Assembly (NCBI GenBank): GCA_016283075.1
Contig: JAEEMF010000045.1
Location: forward strand, 1 to 13,851
Source of the DNA: Bacilli bacterium
GTDB lineage: Bacteria > Bacillota_I > Bacilli_A > RF39 > UBA660
DNA: 13,851 nt
Direction: 5' to 3'
Part shown: positions 6,593 through 13,211 of the stretch, piece by piece
How the letters are laid out: each line of letters begins with the position of its first letter
How positions within the stretch are numbered: the stretch's first letter is position 1
Notes under the pieces: generated by a model
What the model was told of the DNA's origin: nothing
The model's database searches: none
What the model saw: only the letters and a program-made list of their open reading frames with translations
Program-made: the position numbers and the translations under genes

Positions 6593-7885
6593 ATGGAATT
6601 TGTAACAAATATAAATGAAAAAGAATATGAAAAATTTGTAAGTAAACATAAAAAAAGTCATTTTATGCAAAGCTATTACTGGGGAGAAGTAATGAAATAT
6701 AAAAACTTTACTCCTCATTATGTAGGTTTAAAAGATGATGGTAAATTAGTTGCAACTGCACTTCTTTTAGAAAAAAAGATGTTTAAAAAATTATCATATT
6801 TTTACTGCCCAAGAGGATATATTTTAGATTATAGTAATTTAGAACTTCTTGAAGTTTTTACAAATGAACTTAAAAAATATGCTAAAAGTAAACATGCTAT
6901 TTATATAAAGATAGATCCAGATATTAAAAGACATACTTTAGATCCAGAAGGAAATGTTATAGAAGGAGAAGAAAACTCTTCTTTAATGAACAAACTATCT
7001 TCTTTAGGATATAAACATAAAGGTTTTAATACTGAGTTTGTAAATGAACAACCTAGATTTACTTTTAGATTAAATCTAGATAGAGATTTTGATACTATCT
7101 ATGCAGGTATGCATGCTACTACAAGAAAAATACTTAATAAAGGTAATCAGTATAACTTAGATGTATATAAAGGAGATATTAATGATATTAAAGACTTTTA
7201 TATAACTATGGAAGAAACTGCTGAAAGAGAAAATTTAGCATGTAATCCTATTAAGTATTATGAAATGTTTTATTTAATATTAAATGATCATAATATGAGT
7301 GATTTATTTGTAGTAAAAGCTAATATTTCTAAATTAAAAGAGTACTATAAATCTAAAATAGATGAACTAGATAAAAATATAAAAGATTTAGAAACAAAAG
7401 AATTTGGTAATAAACAAAAAACTGAAAATAAAATAAAAGAATATAATAATGAAAAAGAAAAACTTAATAAAGATTACGAACTTGTTAAAGATATAAAAGA
7501 AAAAGAAGTAGTACTTTCATCTATTATTACAGTTAAATACAATGATAAAGTATGGACAATACATGGAGGTAATACTACACTTCTTCGTAACTTAAATTCT
7601 AACTATTTACTATACTTTACTATTATTAAAGATGCCTATGATAATGGTTATAAAGTAATTGATTTCTTTGGTACTAGTGGTAATCCTAATCCACCTAAAG
7701 ATAATCCTATATATGGTATACATAACTTTAAGAAAAGACTTGGAGGAGAATATACTGAGTTTATAGGAGAATATGATTTAATAATAAATAAATTTATGTA
7801 TAGACTATATAATATAGTGGTACCTATTAGAAGAAAGATAGTTAAAGCTAAATTAAAAAAGAAGGTTAACAATGAAAAAAAATAA
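6593..7885 (+). CDS. FemAB/MurM-type peptidoglycan bridge aminoacyltransferase
   Basis: A FemABX-family enzyme of 430 residues. These proteins move an amino acid from charged tRNA to the stem peptide of lipid II and so build the peptidoglycan cross-bridge at the cytoplasmic face of the membrane. The N-terminal GNAT-like subdomain shows HFMQSYYWGEVMK and FYCPRGYILDY. The second subdomain ends in the conserved block IDFFGTSGNP, YGIHNFKKRLGG, YTEFIGEYDLIIN. Between them, residues about 245-306 form a long charged helical hairpin, the coiled-coil arm found in FemA/FemB/MurM but missing from short FemX forms. An ATG at 6584 is only one base after AAAGGA (6577-6582). The ATG at 6593 gives normal spacing and a family-like N-terminus (MEFVTNINEKEYEKF), so it is preferred. 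The gene overlaps the next by 14 bases. The transferred amino acid cannot be told from sequence. Confidence 0.92.
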   Translation: MEFVTNINEKEYEKFVSKHKKSHFMQSYYWGEVMKYKNFTPHYVGLKDDGKLVATALLLEKKMFKKLSYFYCPRGYILDYSNLELLEVFTNELKKYAKSKHAIYIKIDPDIKRHTLDPEGNVIEGEENSSLMNKLSSLGYKHKGFNTEFVNEQPRFTFRLNLDRDFDTIYAGMHATTRKILNKGNQYNLDVYKGDINDIKDFYITMEETAERENLACNPIKYYEMFYLILNDHNMSDLFVVKANISKLKEYYKSKIDELDKNIKDLETKEFGNKQKTENKIKEYNNEKEKLNKDYELVKDIKEKEVVLSSIITVKYNDKVWTIHGGNTTLLRNLNSNYLLYFTIIKDAYDNGYKVIDFFGTSGNPNPPKDNPIYGIHNFKKRLGGEYTEFIGEYDLIINKFMYRLYNIVVPIRRKIVKAKLKKKVNNEKK

Positions 7886-9491
7886 TTTTTTAAATGGTGC
7901 TGTTATAGCAACAGCTGGTATATTTATATGTAAAATAATAGGACTATTTTATGTTATTCCTTTTTATGGACTAATAGGTGTAGCAGGAGGAGCATTATAT
8001 AGTTATGCTTACTCTATATATTCAATATTTCTTAACTTATCTACACAAGGTATTCCTGTTGCGATAAGTAAAGTAGTAAGTGAATATAATGCACTTAAAA
8101 TGTATAACACTAAAGAAAGAGCATTTAAAATAGGGCATACTATAATGCTTGTACTATGTGTTCTTTCATTTATAATCATGTTTACATTTGCTCCTCAAAT
8201 AGCAAATATTCTTAAAGGAGGAGTAGAAGAAGGATCTAAGATAGCAGATATTGCTTTAGTAATTAGAGTAGTATCTACAGCCCTTCTTATAGTTCCAACT
8301 TATAGTGTTACTAAAGGATATTTACAAGGTCATAAGATGATGACTCCTTCTAGTATTGCTAATGTAATAGAGCAGCTTGTTAGAGTAATATTCCTCTTAG
8401 TAGGAGCATACTTTGTATTAATTATTCTTCATTTAGATATTAAATATGGTGTATCTATAGCAGTATTTGCTGCTACAGTAGGAGCGCTTTCTGGATACCT
8501 ATATTTAAGAATAAAAATGCATAAAGCAAGAAATGATTTTCATAAAGATGAAGAGCCTACTAAAGACGAAAAGAAAATTACTACTAAAGATTTAGCCCTT
8601 AAAATAGTTAAATATGCTATTCCTTTTGTACTAGTAGATTTAGTAGATTCAGCATATGTAGTAGTAAACTCATCTACTATTGTTAAAACACTTACTAGTG
8701 TAGGATATCTTGCTACTGATGCAGAACTAGTACTATCTTCTATAGCAACATGGGCTACTAAACTTAATATGATAGTTATTTCTATATCAAGTGGATTTGT
8801 TATTAGTTTAATACCTCATATTACTAGTAGTTTTGCTAAAAAAGATATGGATGAAGTTAGAAGTAAATCTAGTCAAGCTTTAGAAATGTTACTACTATTT
8901 GTAGTACCACTATCACTAGGACTTGTATTTATGGCTGGTCCTATGTGGACAATATTCTATAAGTATAATACTTTAAGTATAAGTGTATTTAGATTATATG
9001 CTTTCCAAGCACTTACTTACTCAGTACACTGGCTTTTAGTTAACTTACTTCAATCACTTAATAAGAGTAAAGTAGCTCTATCTATAGCATTTGGATCACT
9101 TCTTGCTAAAATACTTTTAAATGTTCCAGCAATGAAATATATTCATTTAATAGGTATACCTAATTATCAAGGTGCTACTATAGTAACTTTATTAATACAA
9201 GTAGTATCTATAGCTATAATGTTTATATATCTTGCTAAAGAATTTAAGATTACTTTTAAAGGAGTAAGAAAGAATATTCTTATGATATGTCTTAGTTCAC
9301 TAGCTATGATAGGAGTACTATATATACTAAGTTATTTTGTAAGTTTAAATGTTACTACTAGATTTAGTGCTATTCTTGTAACAGCTCTATATGTAGGAGT
9401 AGGAGCACTTGTATTCTTACCACTTGCATATAAAGCAGGACTTCTAAATAAATTTATTAAAATATTCTTATCTAAGAAGAAAGAAGATTAA
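7872..9491 (+). CDS. Lipid II flippase, MurJ/YtgP-SpoVB type (MOP superfamily)
   Basis: A 539-residue protein of about 14 membrane helices. The N-terminus (NFLNGAVIATAGIFICKIIG, then FYVIPFYGLIGVAGGALYSY and LSTQGIPVAISKVVSEYN) is typical of the polysaccharide-export family that includes Bacillus YtgP (MurJ) and SpoVB. Other family marks are RVVSTALLIVPTYSVTKGYLQGHKMM, the cytoplasmic charged loop at about 225-238 between the two bundles, and SSGFVISLIPHITSSF in the second half. YtgP-type proteins move lipid II across the membrane for wall synthesis; a specific export of another polymer cannot be excluded. The start at 7872 lies inside the end of the femAB gene (14-base overlap) and has AAGAAGG (7859-7865) at six bases, so translation is probably coupled. 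Pairing with a cross-bridge enzyme suits a flippase for branched lipid II. Confidence 0.9.
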   Translation: MKKNNFLNGAVIATAGIFICKIIGLFYVIPFYGLIGVAGGALYSYAYSIYSIFLNLSTQGIPVAISKVVSEYNALKMYNTKERAFKIGHTIMLVLCVLSFIIMFTFAPQIANILKGGVEEGSKIADIALVIRVVSTALLIVPTYSVTKGYLQGHKMMTPSSIANVIEQLVRVIFLLVGAYFVLIILHLDIKYGVSIAVFAATVGALSGYLYLRIKMHKARNDFHKDEEPTKDEKKITTKDLALKIVKYAIPFVLVDLVDSAYVVVNSSTIVKTLTSVGYLATDAELVLSSIATWATKLNMIVISISSGFVISLIPHITSSFAKKDMDEVRSKSSQALEMLLLFVVPLSLGLVFMAGPMWTIFYKYNTLSISVFRLYAFQALTYSVHWLLVNLLQSLNKSKVALSIAFGSLLAKILLNVPAMKYIHLIGIPNYQGATIVTLLIQVVSIAIMFIYLAKEFKITFKGVRKNILMICLSSLAMIGVLYILSYFVSLNVTTRFSAILVTALYVGVGALVFLPLAYKAGLLNKFIKIFLSKKKED

Positions 9492-9516
9492 AGAGAGTTT
9501 AAAACTCTCTTTATTT
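9490..9516 (+). terminator. Hairpin after the flippase gene, weak terminator
   Basis: AAAGAGAG/CTCTCTTT stem (9490-9497 with 9505-9512) and a TTTAAAA loop. The T-rich tail is broken by an A, so it may stop transcription only partly. It overlaps the TAA stop codon and the weak -35 of the next promoter. Confidence 0.55.
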
Positions 9517-9526
9517 ATGATAAAAT
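9498..9526 (+). promoter_or_regulatory. Probable promoter of the racemase-ligase pair
   Basis: Extended -10 TG-A-TAAAAT (9518-9526) with a weak TTTAAA (9498-9503) at 17-base spacing. The 12-base string TTATGATAAAAT is shared with the femAB promoter. The -35 lies in the loop of the preceding hairpin. Confidence 0.55.
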
Positions 9527-9559
9527 AAACTTAAGAAAATATATGAAAGAAGTGATATT

Positions 9560-10735
9560 ATGTATAGAAAAACATACTTAGAGGTAAATGAAGATTTCTT
9601 AAAAGAAAATGTTCAAAATATTATATTAAACTATCCTAAATATAAATATTATTTTGGAGTAGTAAAAGCTAATGCCTATGGACATGGTGAACATATAGTT
9701 AACTCTTTAATTGAAGGAGGTATTAACTACTTATGTGTATCTAGTTTAGATGAAGCACTTAGTGTAAGAAAATATAATAAAGAAATACCTATACTTATAT
9801 TTGGATATACATCACTTGAATATTTAGATGAAGTTATAAAAAACGATCTTACTATATCTATTAATTCATTTGATTATTTAAAAGATTTACTTTTAAAGAA
9901 AGTTAAAGGTAAATTAAAAGTACATATAAAAGTAAATTCTGGTATGAATAGATTAGGTTTTACTGATAAAGAAGATATTAAAGAAGCTTTTAAACTTCTT
10001 AAAGAAAGCAGTATCTATTTAGAAGGAATATATACACATTATGCTACTACAGGAGTAGAGGATATTTATTTTGATATGCAAACATCTAAGTTTGAAGAAC
10101 TTACTAGTTTAATAGATTTAAAAGAAATACCTATAGTTCATGTTTATAGTTCTATTCCTTCTATTAAGCATGAGAAATTAAAATATGCTAATGGAATAAG
10201 ACTAGGTCTTGTAATGTATGGTTATTCATCTAATATAGATATGAGTACAACTCAAATGATGCTTCATAAAGTAAGAAAATTCTTTAAAACAGGTGGTACT
10301 AAAATATCTGATGTTGCTATGAAAAATAATTTAAAACTTAAAAAAGCCTTTAATTTATATAGTGAAGTAATTGCTACTAATTATATACATAAAGGGGATA
10401 TAGTAGGATATAAAGCTTCTTATATAGCTCCATATGATACATTTACTGCAACAATATCAATAGGACATGCAGATGGAGTAACTAAGTTTTATAAATATGT
10501 ATCAATAAATGGAAAGAAATATGAAATAATTGCACTATGTATGGATATGGTTGTTATTAAGTGTGATGATACTGTTAAAGTAGGAGATAAAGTTACTTTA
10601 ATAGGTGATGGTATTAGTCTTGCTAAAATAGCCAATGATAGTGATATTAGTATTCATCAAGCGCTTGTTAGTATAACTAATAGAGTTCCTAGAGTGCATA
10701 TTATAGATGGAAAAGAATTAGAAATAAAATACTAG
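9560..10735 (+). CDS. PLP-dependent amino-acid racemase, alanine racemase family, atypical
   Basis: Fold-type III racemase of 391 residues. The PLP lysine is K36 in VVKANAYGHG; K124 and R131 (IKVNSGMNRLG) match the carbamylated lysine and Arg136 of Geobacillus Alr; R214 (IRLGLVMYG) matches the Arg that contacts the pyridine nitrogen; Y284 (VGYKASY) matches catalytic Tyr265; C327-M328-D329 matches the CMD motif. So it should interconvert L- and D-amino acids. Three points are odd: the usual NYE motif reads IHQ, putting H366 where Alr has Tyr354; the usual GYADG reads GHADG (H303); and about 20 extra residues (about 232-255) lie before the catalytic Tyr. Tyr354 helps set substrate choice and is Asn in the VanT serine racemases, so the substrate may not be alanine. 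ATG follows GAAGTGAT (9548-9555). The ligase gene starts nine bases after its TAG. Confidence 0.88.
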   Translation: MYRKTYLEVNEDFLKENVQNIILNYPKYKYYFGVVKANAYGHGEHIVNSLIEGGINYLCVSSLDEALSVRKYNKEIPILIFGYTSLEYLDEVIKNDLTISINSFDYLKDLLLKKVKGKLKVHIKVNSGMNRLGFTDKEDIKEAFKLLKESSIYLEGIYTHYATTGVEDIYFDMQTSKFEELTSLIDLKEIPIVHVYSSIPSIKHEKLKYANGIRLGLVMYGYSSNIDMSTTQMMLHKVRKFFKTGGTKISDVAMKNNLKLKKAFNLYSEVIATNYIHKGDIVGYKASYIAPYDTFTATISIGHADGVTKFYKYVSINGKKYEIIALCMDMVVIKCDDTVKVGDKVTLIGDGISLAKIANDSDISIHQALVSITNRVPRVHIIDGKELEIKY

Positions 10736-10744
10736 GTGATATAT

Positions 10745-11959
10745 ATGGATTTTATATTATTAATTGTAGGAATGGATGCTAATGCTTATTATATGGCTAG
10801 ATGTTATCATGAAAAATATGGTAAAAAAGCTTATTTAATAGGTAAGAATCCAATATGGTTTACATCTCTTTCAAGAATTGTTTATGATGAGTATTATCCT
10901 GATATATGGAATGAAGAATCATTCTTAGAAATACTTGATGAATTCTATAAAAAGCATAAAGATAAAAAAATAATTCTTGTTAGTTCAACTGAAAACTATA
11001 TTACAATGATATCTAAAAATAAAGAAAAATTAGAAAAGAAGTTCTATTTTAATTATCCTAAAAAAGAACTTATTGATATATTTGTAAATAAAGAATTATT
11101 TTATAAAGAATATAAAAATAGTAGTATTATAGATATACCTAAAACAGAGTATTATGACTGCTCTAGTGAAGAAGAAATAGATACTAAAATACCATTTCCT
11201 CTAATTGTTAAACCAGCGGATGTAGTACCTTATCGTAAAATAGATTTTGAAGGTAAGAAAAAAATCTATAAAGTTAATACTATGGAAGAACTTAAAGAAG
11301 TAGTATCTACTATTAAAAACGGAGGATATGAAAGTACTTTAATTATTCAGGAATTTATTCCTGGAGATGATAGTCATCTATTTGATAGTGTTATCTATAG
11401 TGATAAAAATGGTAAAGTAAAAAGAATGTCTTTTGCACAAATAGGACTTCAAGAACATGCTTATAATATGGTAGGGAATGCTGCAGTACTTATAAATGGT
11501 TATAATCAGTATGGTAATACTGAAGCAGCAGTTAAAATGATAAAAGAGTTTTCTGAAAAAGTAGGGTATACTGGTTTTGCAGAATTTGATCTTAAGTATG
11601 ATGAAAGAGATAAGAAATTCAAAGTACTTGAAGTAAATCCAAGACAAGGAAGATCAAGTTATTATTTGACAAAATGTGGATGTAATTTAATAGAAATCCT
11701 TGAAAAAGACTTACTTCTAGAAGAGAAGTTAGACTTTGAATTACTTGATAAAGAAGTACTTTTATCATATGTACCAAAAGCTATTATTAAGAAGTATATA
11801 GTAAATGAAAAATTTAAAAAGAAAGCACTATCTATGTGGAAAAAACATGTTAATCCTATAAAGTATGAAAATGATCATAATTTTAGAAGAGATTATACAA
11901 TGTTTAGAAAAGATTTACGTTACTTTAAAGACTATAAAAGTGGTTACTGGAAACAGTAG
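10745..11959 (+). CDS. ATP-grasp ligase, possibly D-aspartate (D-amino acid) ligase type
   Basis: A 404-residue ATP-grasp enzyme, a family that joins a carboxylate to an amine or thiol through an acyl-phosphate. Residues 1-95 form a nucleotide-fold domain (LLIVGMDANAYYMAR). The grasp begins at about 105, with the ATP lysine K156 in PLIVKPAD, the hinge IIQEFIPGDDS (200-210), and metal ligands E280 (GFAEFDLKYD), E297 and N298 (LEVNPRQGRSSYY). The QEFIPGDDS and NPRQGRS..Y blocks and the length recall enterococcal and lactobacillal D-aspartate ligases that add D-Asp to the peptidoglycan lysine; this is from memory of the family, not a search. The racemase gene directly upstream supports a D-amino acid substrate. 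A GTG at 10736 lies in the ribosome site AGGTGAT (10734-10740), so the ATG at 10745 is chosen. Tryptophan-containing positively charged C-terminus; the last codons form part of the terminator. Confidence 0.85.
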   Translation: MDFILLIVGMDANAYYMARCYHEKYGKKAYLIGKNPIWFTSLSRIVYDEYYPDIWNEESFLEILDEFYKKHKDKKIILVSSTENYITMISKNKEKLEKKFYFNYPKKELIDIFVNKELFYKEYKNSSIIDIPKTEYYDCSSEEEIDTKIPFPLIVKPADVVPYRKIDFEGKKKIYKVNTMEELKEVVSTIKNGGYESTLIIQEFIPGDDSHLFDSVIYSDKNGKVKRMSFAQIGLQEHAYNMVGNAAVLINGYNQYGNTEAAVKMIKEFSEKVGYTGFAEFDLKYDERDKKFKVLEVNPRQGRSSYYLTKCGCNLIEILEKDLLLEEKLDFELLDKEVLLSYVPKAIIKKYIVNEKFKKKALSMWKKHVNPIKYENDHNFRRDYTMFRKDLRYFKDYKSGYWKQ

Positions 11960-11969
11960 CCACTTTTTT
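11936..11969 (+). terminator. Strong intrinsic terminator overlapping the end of the ligase gene
   Basis: Stem of 14 pairs (11936-11949 with 11954-11967, one G-T) closed by a GAAA tetraloop, with T6 at 11964-11969. The hairpin contains the last five sense codons and the TAG stop, so the final residues (SGYWKQ) are constrained by the RNA structure. Confidence 0.92.
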
Positions 11970-11997
11970 AAAAAGTATAGTATTTTTATTTAAAATG

Positions 11998-12006
11998 TGT
12001 TAAAAT
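11998..12006 (+). promoter_or_regulatory. Possible extended -10 promoter of sepF
   Basis: TG-T-TAAAAT, with no convincing -35 at the right distance. A promoter is expected here because a strong terminator lies just upstream. Confidence 0.4.
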
Positions 12007-12046
12007 TGTTATAGAATAATGAATTGTAATGATAGGAGGCCTATAT

Positions 12047-12451
12047 ATGGGTTTATTTTCAAAAATTATGGGGGAAGAAAAAGAAGAAGAAAGAGAAACA
12101 AAAGATTCTATGAATGAATTTTATACAGTTTCTCCAGCTGATATGTTAGATGAAAATGGTAAAAGTAAAATGATTTTACTTGAACCACGTGCATATTCTG
12201 AATCTTATCAAATAATAGATCATTTAAAAAGTCGTAATGCCGTAGTTGTAAATCTAAAAAGAGTTACTCCTACACAAGCAAAAAGAATTGTTGATGTATT
12301 AAATGGTGCAGTATATGCTTTAAATGGAGATATTCAAAAATTAGGTGGAGGAATATTCTTATGTACTCCAAATAATGTTAATATCCAAGGTAAAATAGAA
12401 GACGATACTAAAGAAAAAGACGATAAAGATGATTTAAATGTTGAATGGTAA
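12047..12451 (+). CDS. sepF: Cell division protein SepF
   Basis: SepF binds FtsZ and the membrane and helps the Z-ring form a proper septum in Gram-positive bacteria. This copy has 134 residues. It opens with a short amphipathic membrane-binding helix (MGLFSKIMG), then an acidic linker and the conserved SepF/DUF552 core at about 45-115: ILLEPRAYSESYQIIDHL, then AVVVNLKRVTPTQAKRIVDV, then NGAVYALNGDIQKLGGGIF and LCTPNNV. The C-terminus is a short acidic tail. An in-frame ATG at 12029 lies upstream of AGGAGG (12034-12039); the ATG at 12047, seven bases after it, is the right start and begins exactly with the membrane helix. It precedes divIVA, as in the division cluster of Bacilli, but the ylmG and ylmH genes usually found between them are absent. 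Confidence 0.96.
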   Translation: MGLFSKIMGEEKEEERETKDSMNEFYTVSPADMLDENGKSKMILLEPRAYSESYQIIDHLKSRNAVVVNLKRVTPTQAKRIVDVLNGAVYALNGDIQKLGGGIFLCTPNNVNIQGKIEDDTKEKDDKDDLNVEW

Positions 12452-12458
12452 AAAATCA

Positions 12459-12487
12459 TTGAAATAAAAAATAAAGTGTGCTACAAT
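12459..12487 (+). promoter_or_regulatory. Promoter of divIVA
   Basis: TTGAAA (12459-12464), a 17-base spacer and TACAAT (12482-12487), with TG-C (12479-12481) as an extended -10. Transcription should start near 12494. Confidence 0.75.
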
Positions 12488-12497
12488 ACGTTGTAGC
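12480..12497. repeat. Inverted repeat over the divIVA -10 box
   Basis: GCTACAA-tacg-TTGTAGC, perfect 7-base arms, covering the -10 and the expected start site. It could be an operator or, if transcribed in part, a 5' hairpin; the sequence does not decide. Confidence 0.5.
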
Positions 12498-12515
12498 GCT
12501 GTGGTGAGGTGAATC

Positions 12516-12974
12516 ATGAAGGAGTTTGCTAGAACAGCGAATGGCTATGATCCAGAAGAAGTTAATAGGTTTCTAGATCAAGTAATAGACCATATCGAAA
12601 AAATAATTAGTGAAATGAAAACGAAAGACGAGCTAATTAAAAATTTGGAACAAGAGAATAAACAAGTTGCAAAATTAAAAGATGAACTTGAAAAGTATAA
12701 GAGTATGGAAAATACTTTAAATACAGCCATAGTTATGGCGCAAAGAACCTCAGACCAAATTAAAGCAAACGCAAATCGTGAAAGCGAACTAATTATCACA
12801 GATGCAAGACACAATGCTAACCGCGTTGTAAATGAAGCCTTACTAAGAGCAGAAAAAATAGAAATGGATTCAGCTACACTAAAAAGAAATGTTTCAATGT
12901 TTAAAAGAAAACTTAGAAATATTATAGAAGACCAATTAGCTTTAGTTGATGAAATTGATAAAGAAGATTTTTAA
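12516..12974 (+). CDS. divIVA: DivIVA-family protein, short N-terminus
   Basis: DivIVA proteins gather at curved membrane (poles and septa) and guide division or wall growth. The 152 residues begin with the lipid-binding motif, ANGYDPEEVNRFLDQVIDHI, followed by coiled coil (about 20-70), an Ala-rich helical stretch with QRTSDQIKANANRESELIIT and ARHNANRVVNEALLRAEK, and a helical C-terminus. The frame is closed by TGA at 12510-12512, so translation cannot begin further upstream. The ATG follows AGGTGA (12507-12512) by three bases. The chain starts only nine residues before the GYD motif, whereas Bacillus DivIVA has about 18, and the Phe-Arg pair that inserts into membrane just before GYD is replaced by Ala-Asn (A8-N9). 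F4 and R6 may take over. It has its own promoter and leads into the ileS leader. Confidence 0.9.
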   Translation: MKEFARTANGYDPEEVNRFLDQVIDHIEKIISEMKTKDELIKNLEQENKQVAKLKDELEKYKSMENTLNTAIVMAQRTSDQIKANANRESELIITDARHNANRVVNEALLRAEKIEMDSATLKRNVSMFKRKLRNIIEDQLALVDEIDKEDF

Positions 12975-12983
12975 AAACAAATG

Positions 12984-13188
12984 ATAGAGACGATATATAA
13001 CAAGTTCGTGTAGAGAGATTAGTGGTTGGTGAAAACTAATTTAGACAGTTTATATATAGATCACTCTTGATGTTTCTAGATGATATTAGTCTAGAACGGT
13101 TTTCCCCGTTAAGGAATTAAGGTGAATATAAAGTTCATAAAATAAGGTGGTACCACGAGTAACTCGTCCTTATATTTATGGACTTTTT
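12984..13188 (+). promoter_or_regulatory. Isoleucine T-box riboswitch upstream of ileS
   Basis: A full-size T-box leader. Stem I pairs ATATATAAC (about 12992-13001) with GTTTATATAT (13048-13057). Its distal arm is TTAGT/ACTAA (13019-13023 with 13035-13039) and includes a GGTG loop motif. The specifier ATC is at 13060-13062 on the 3' side of Stem I. CTAGA/TCTAG (around 13076-13094) and AACGG/CCGTT (about 13095-13110) form the middle stems. The antiterminator is AAGG (13144-13147), bulge UGGUACC (13148-13154), ACGAG/CTCGT, and CCTT (13168-13171). Bulge base U13151 pairs with A73 of tRNA-Ile. The terminator stem AAAGTTCATAAA/TTTATGGACTTT (13130-13141 with 13175-13186) leads into T5. I see no clear promoter of its own, so it may be read from the divIVA promoter. 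Confidence 0.93.
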
Positions 13189-13211
13189 AATTTTATGAAA
13201 GGATGAAGTAT

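Noticed and set aside
9560..11959. Racemase and ATP-grasp ligase as a vancomycin-resistance (VanT/Ddl-type) cluster.
   Set aside because: VanT has a membrane domain that is absent here, the ligase lacks typical Ddl motifs, and no vanX/Y, vanR or vanS genes are nearby.
12029..12046. ATG at 12029 as the start of SepF.
   Set aside because: It is upstream of the AGGAGG site; starting at 12047 restores the conserved N-terminal amphipathic helix.
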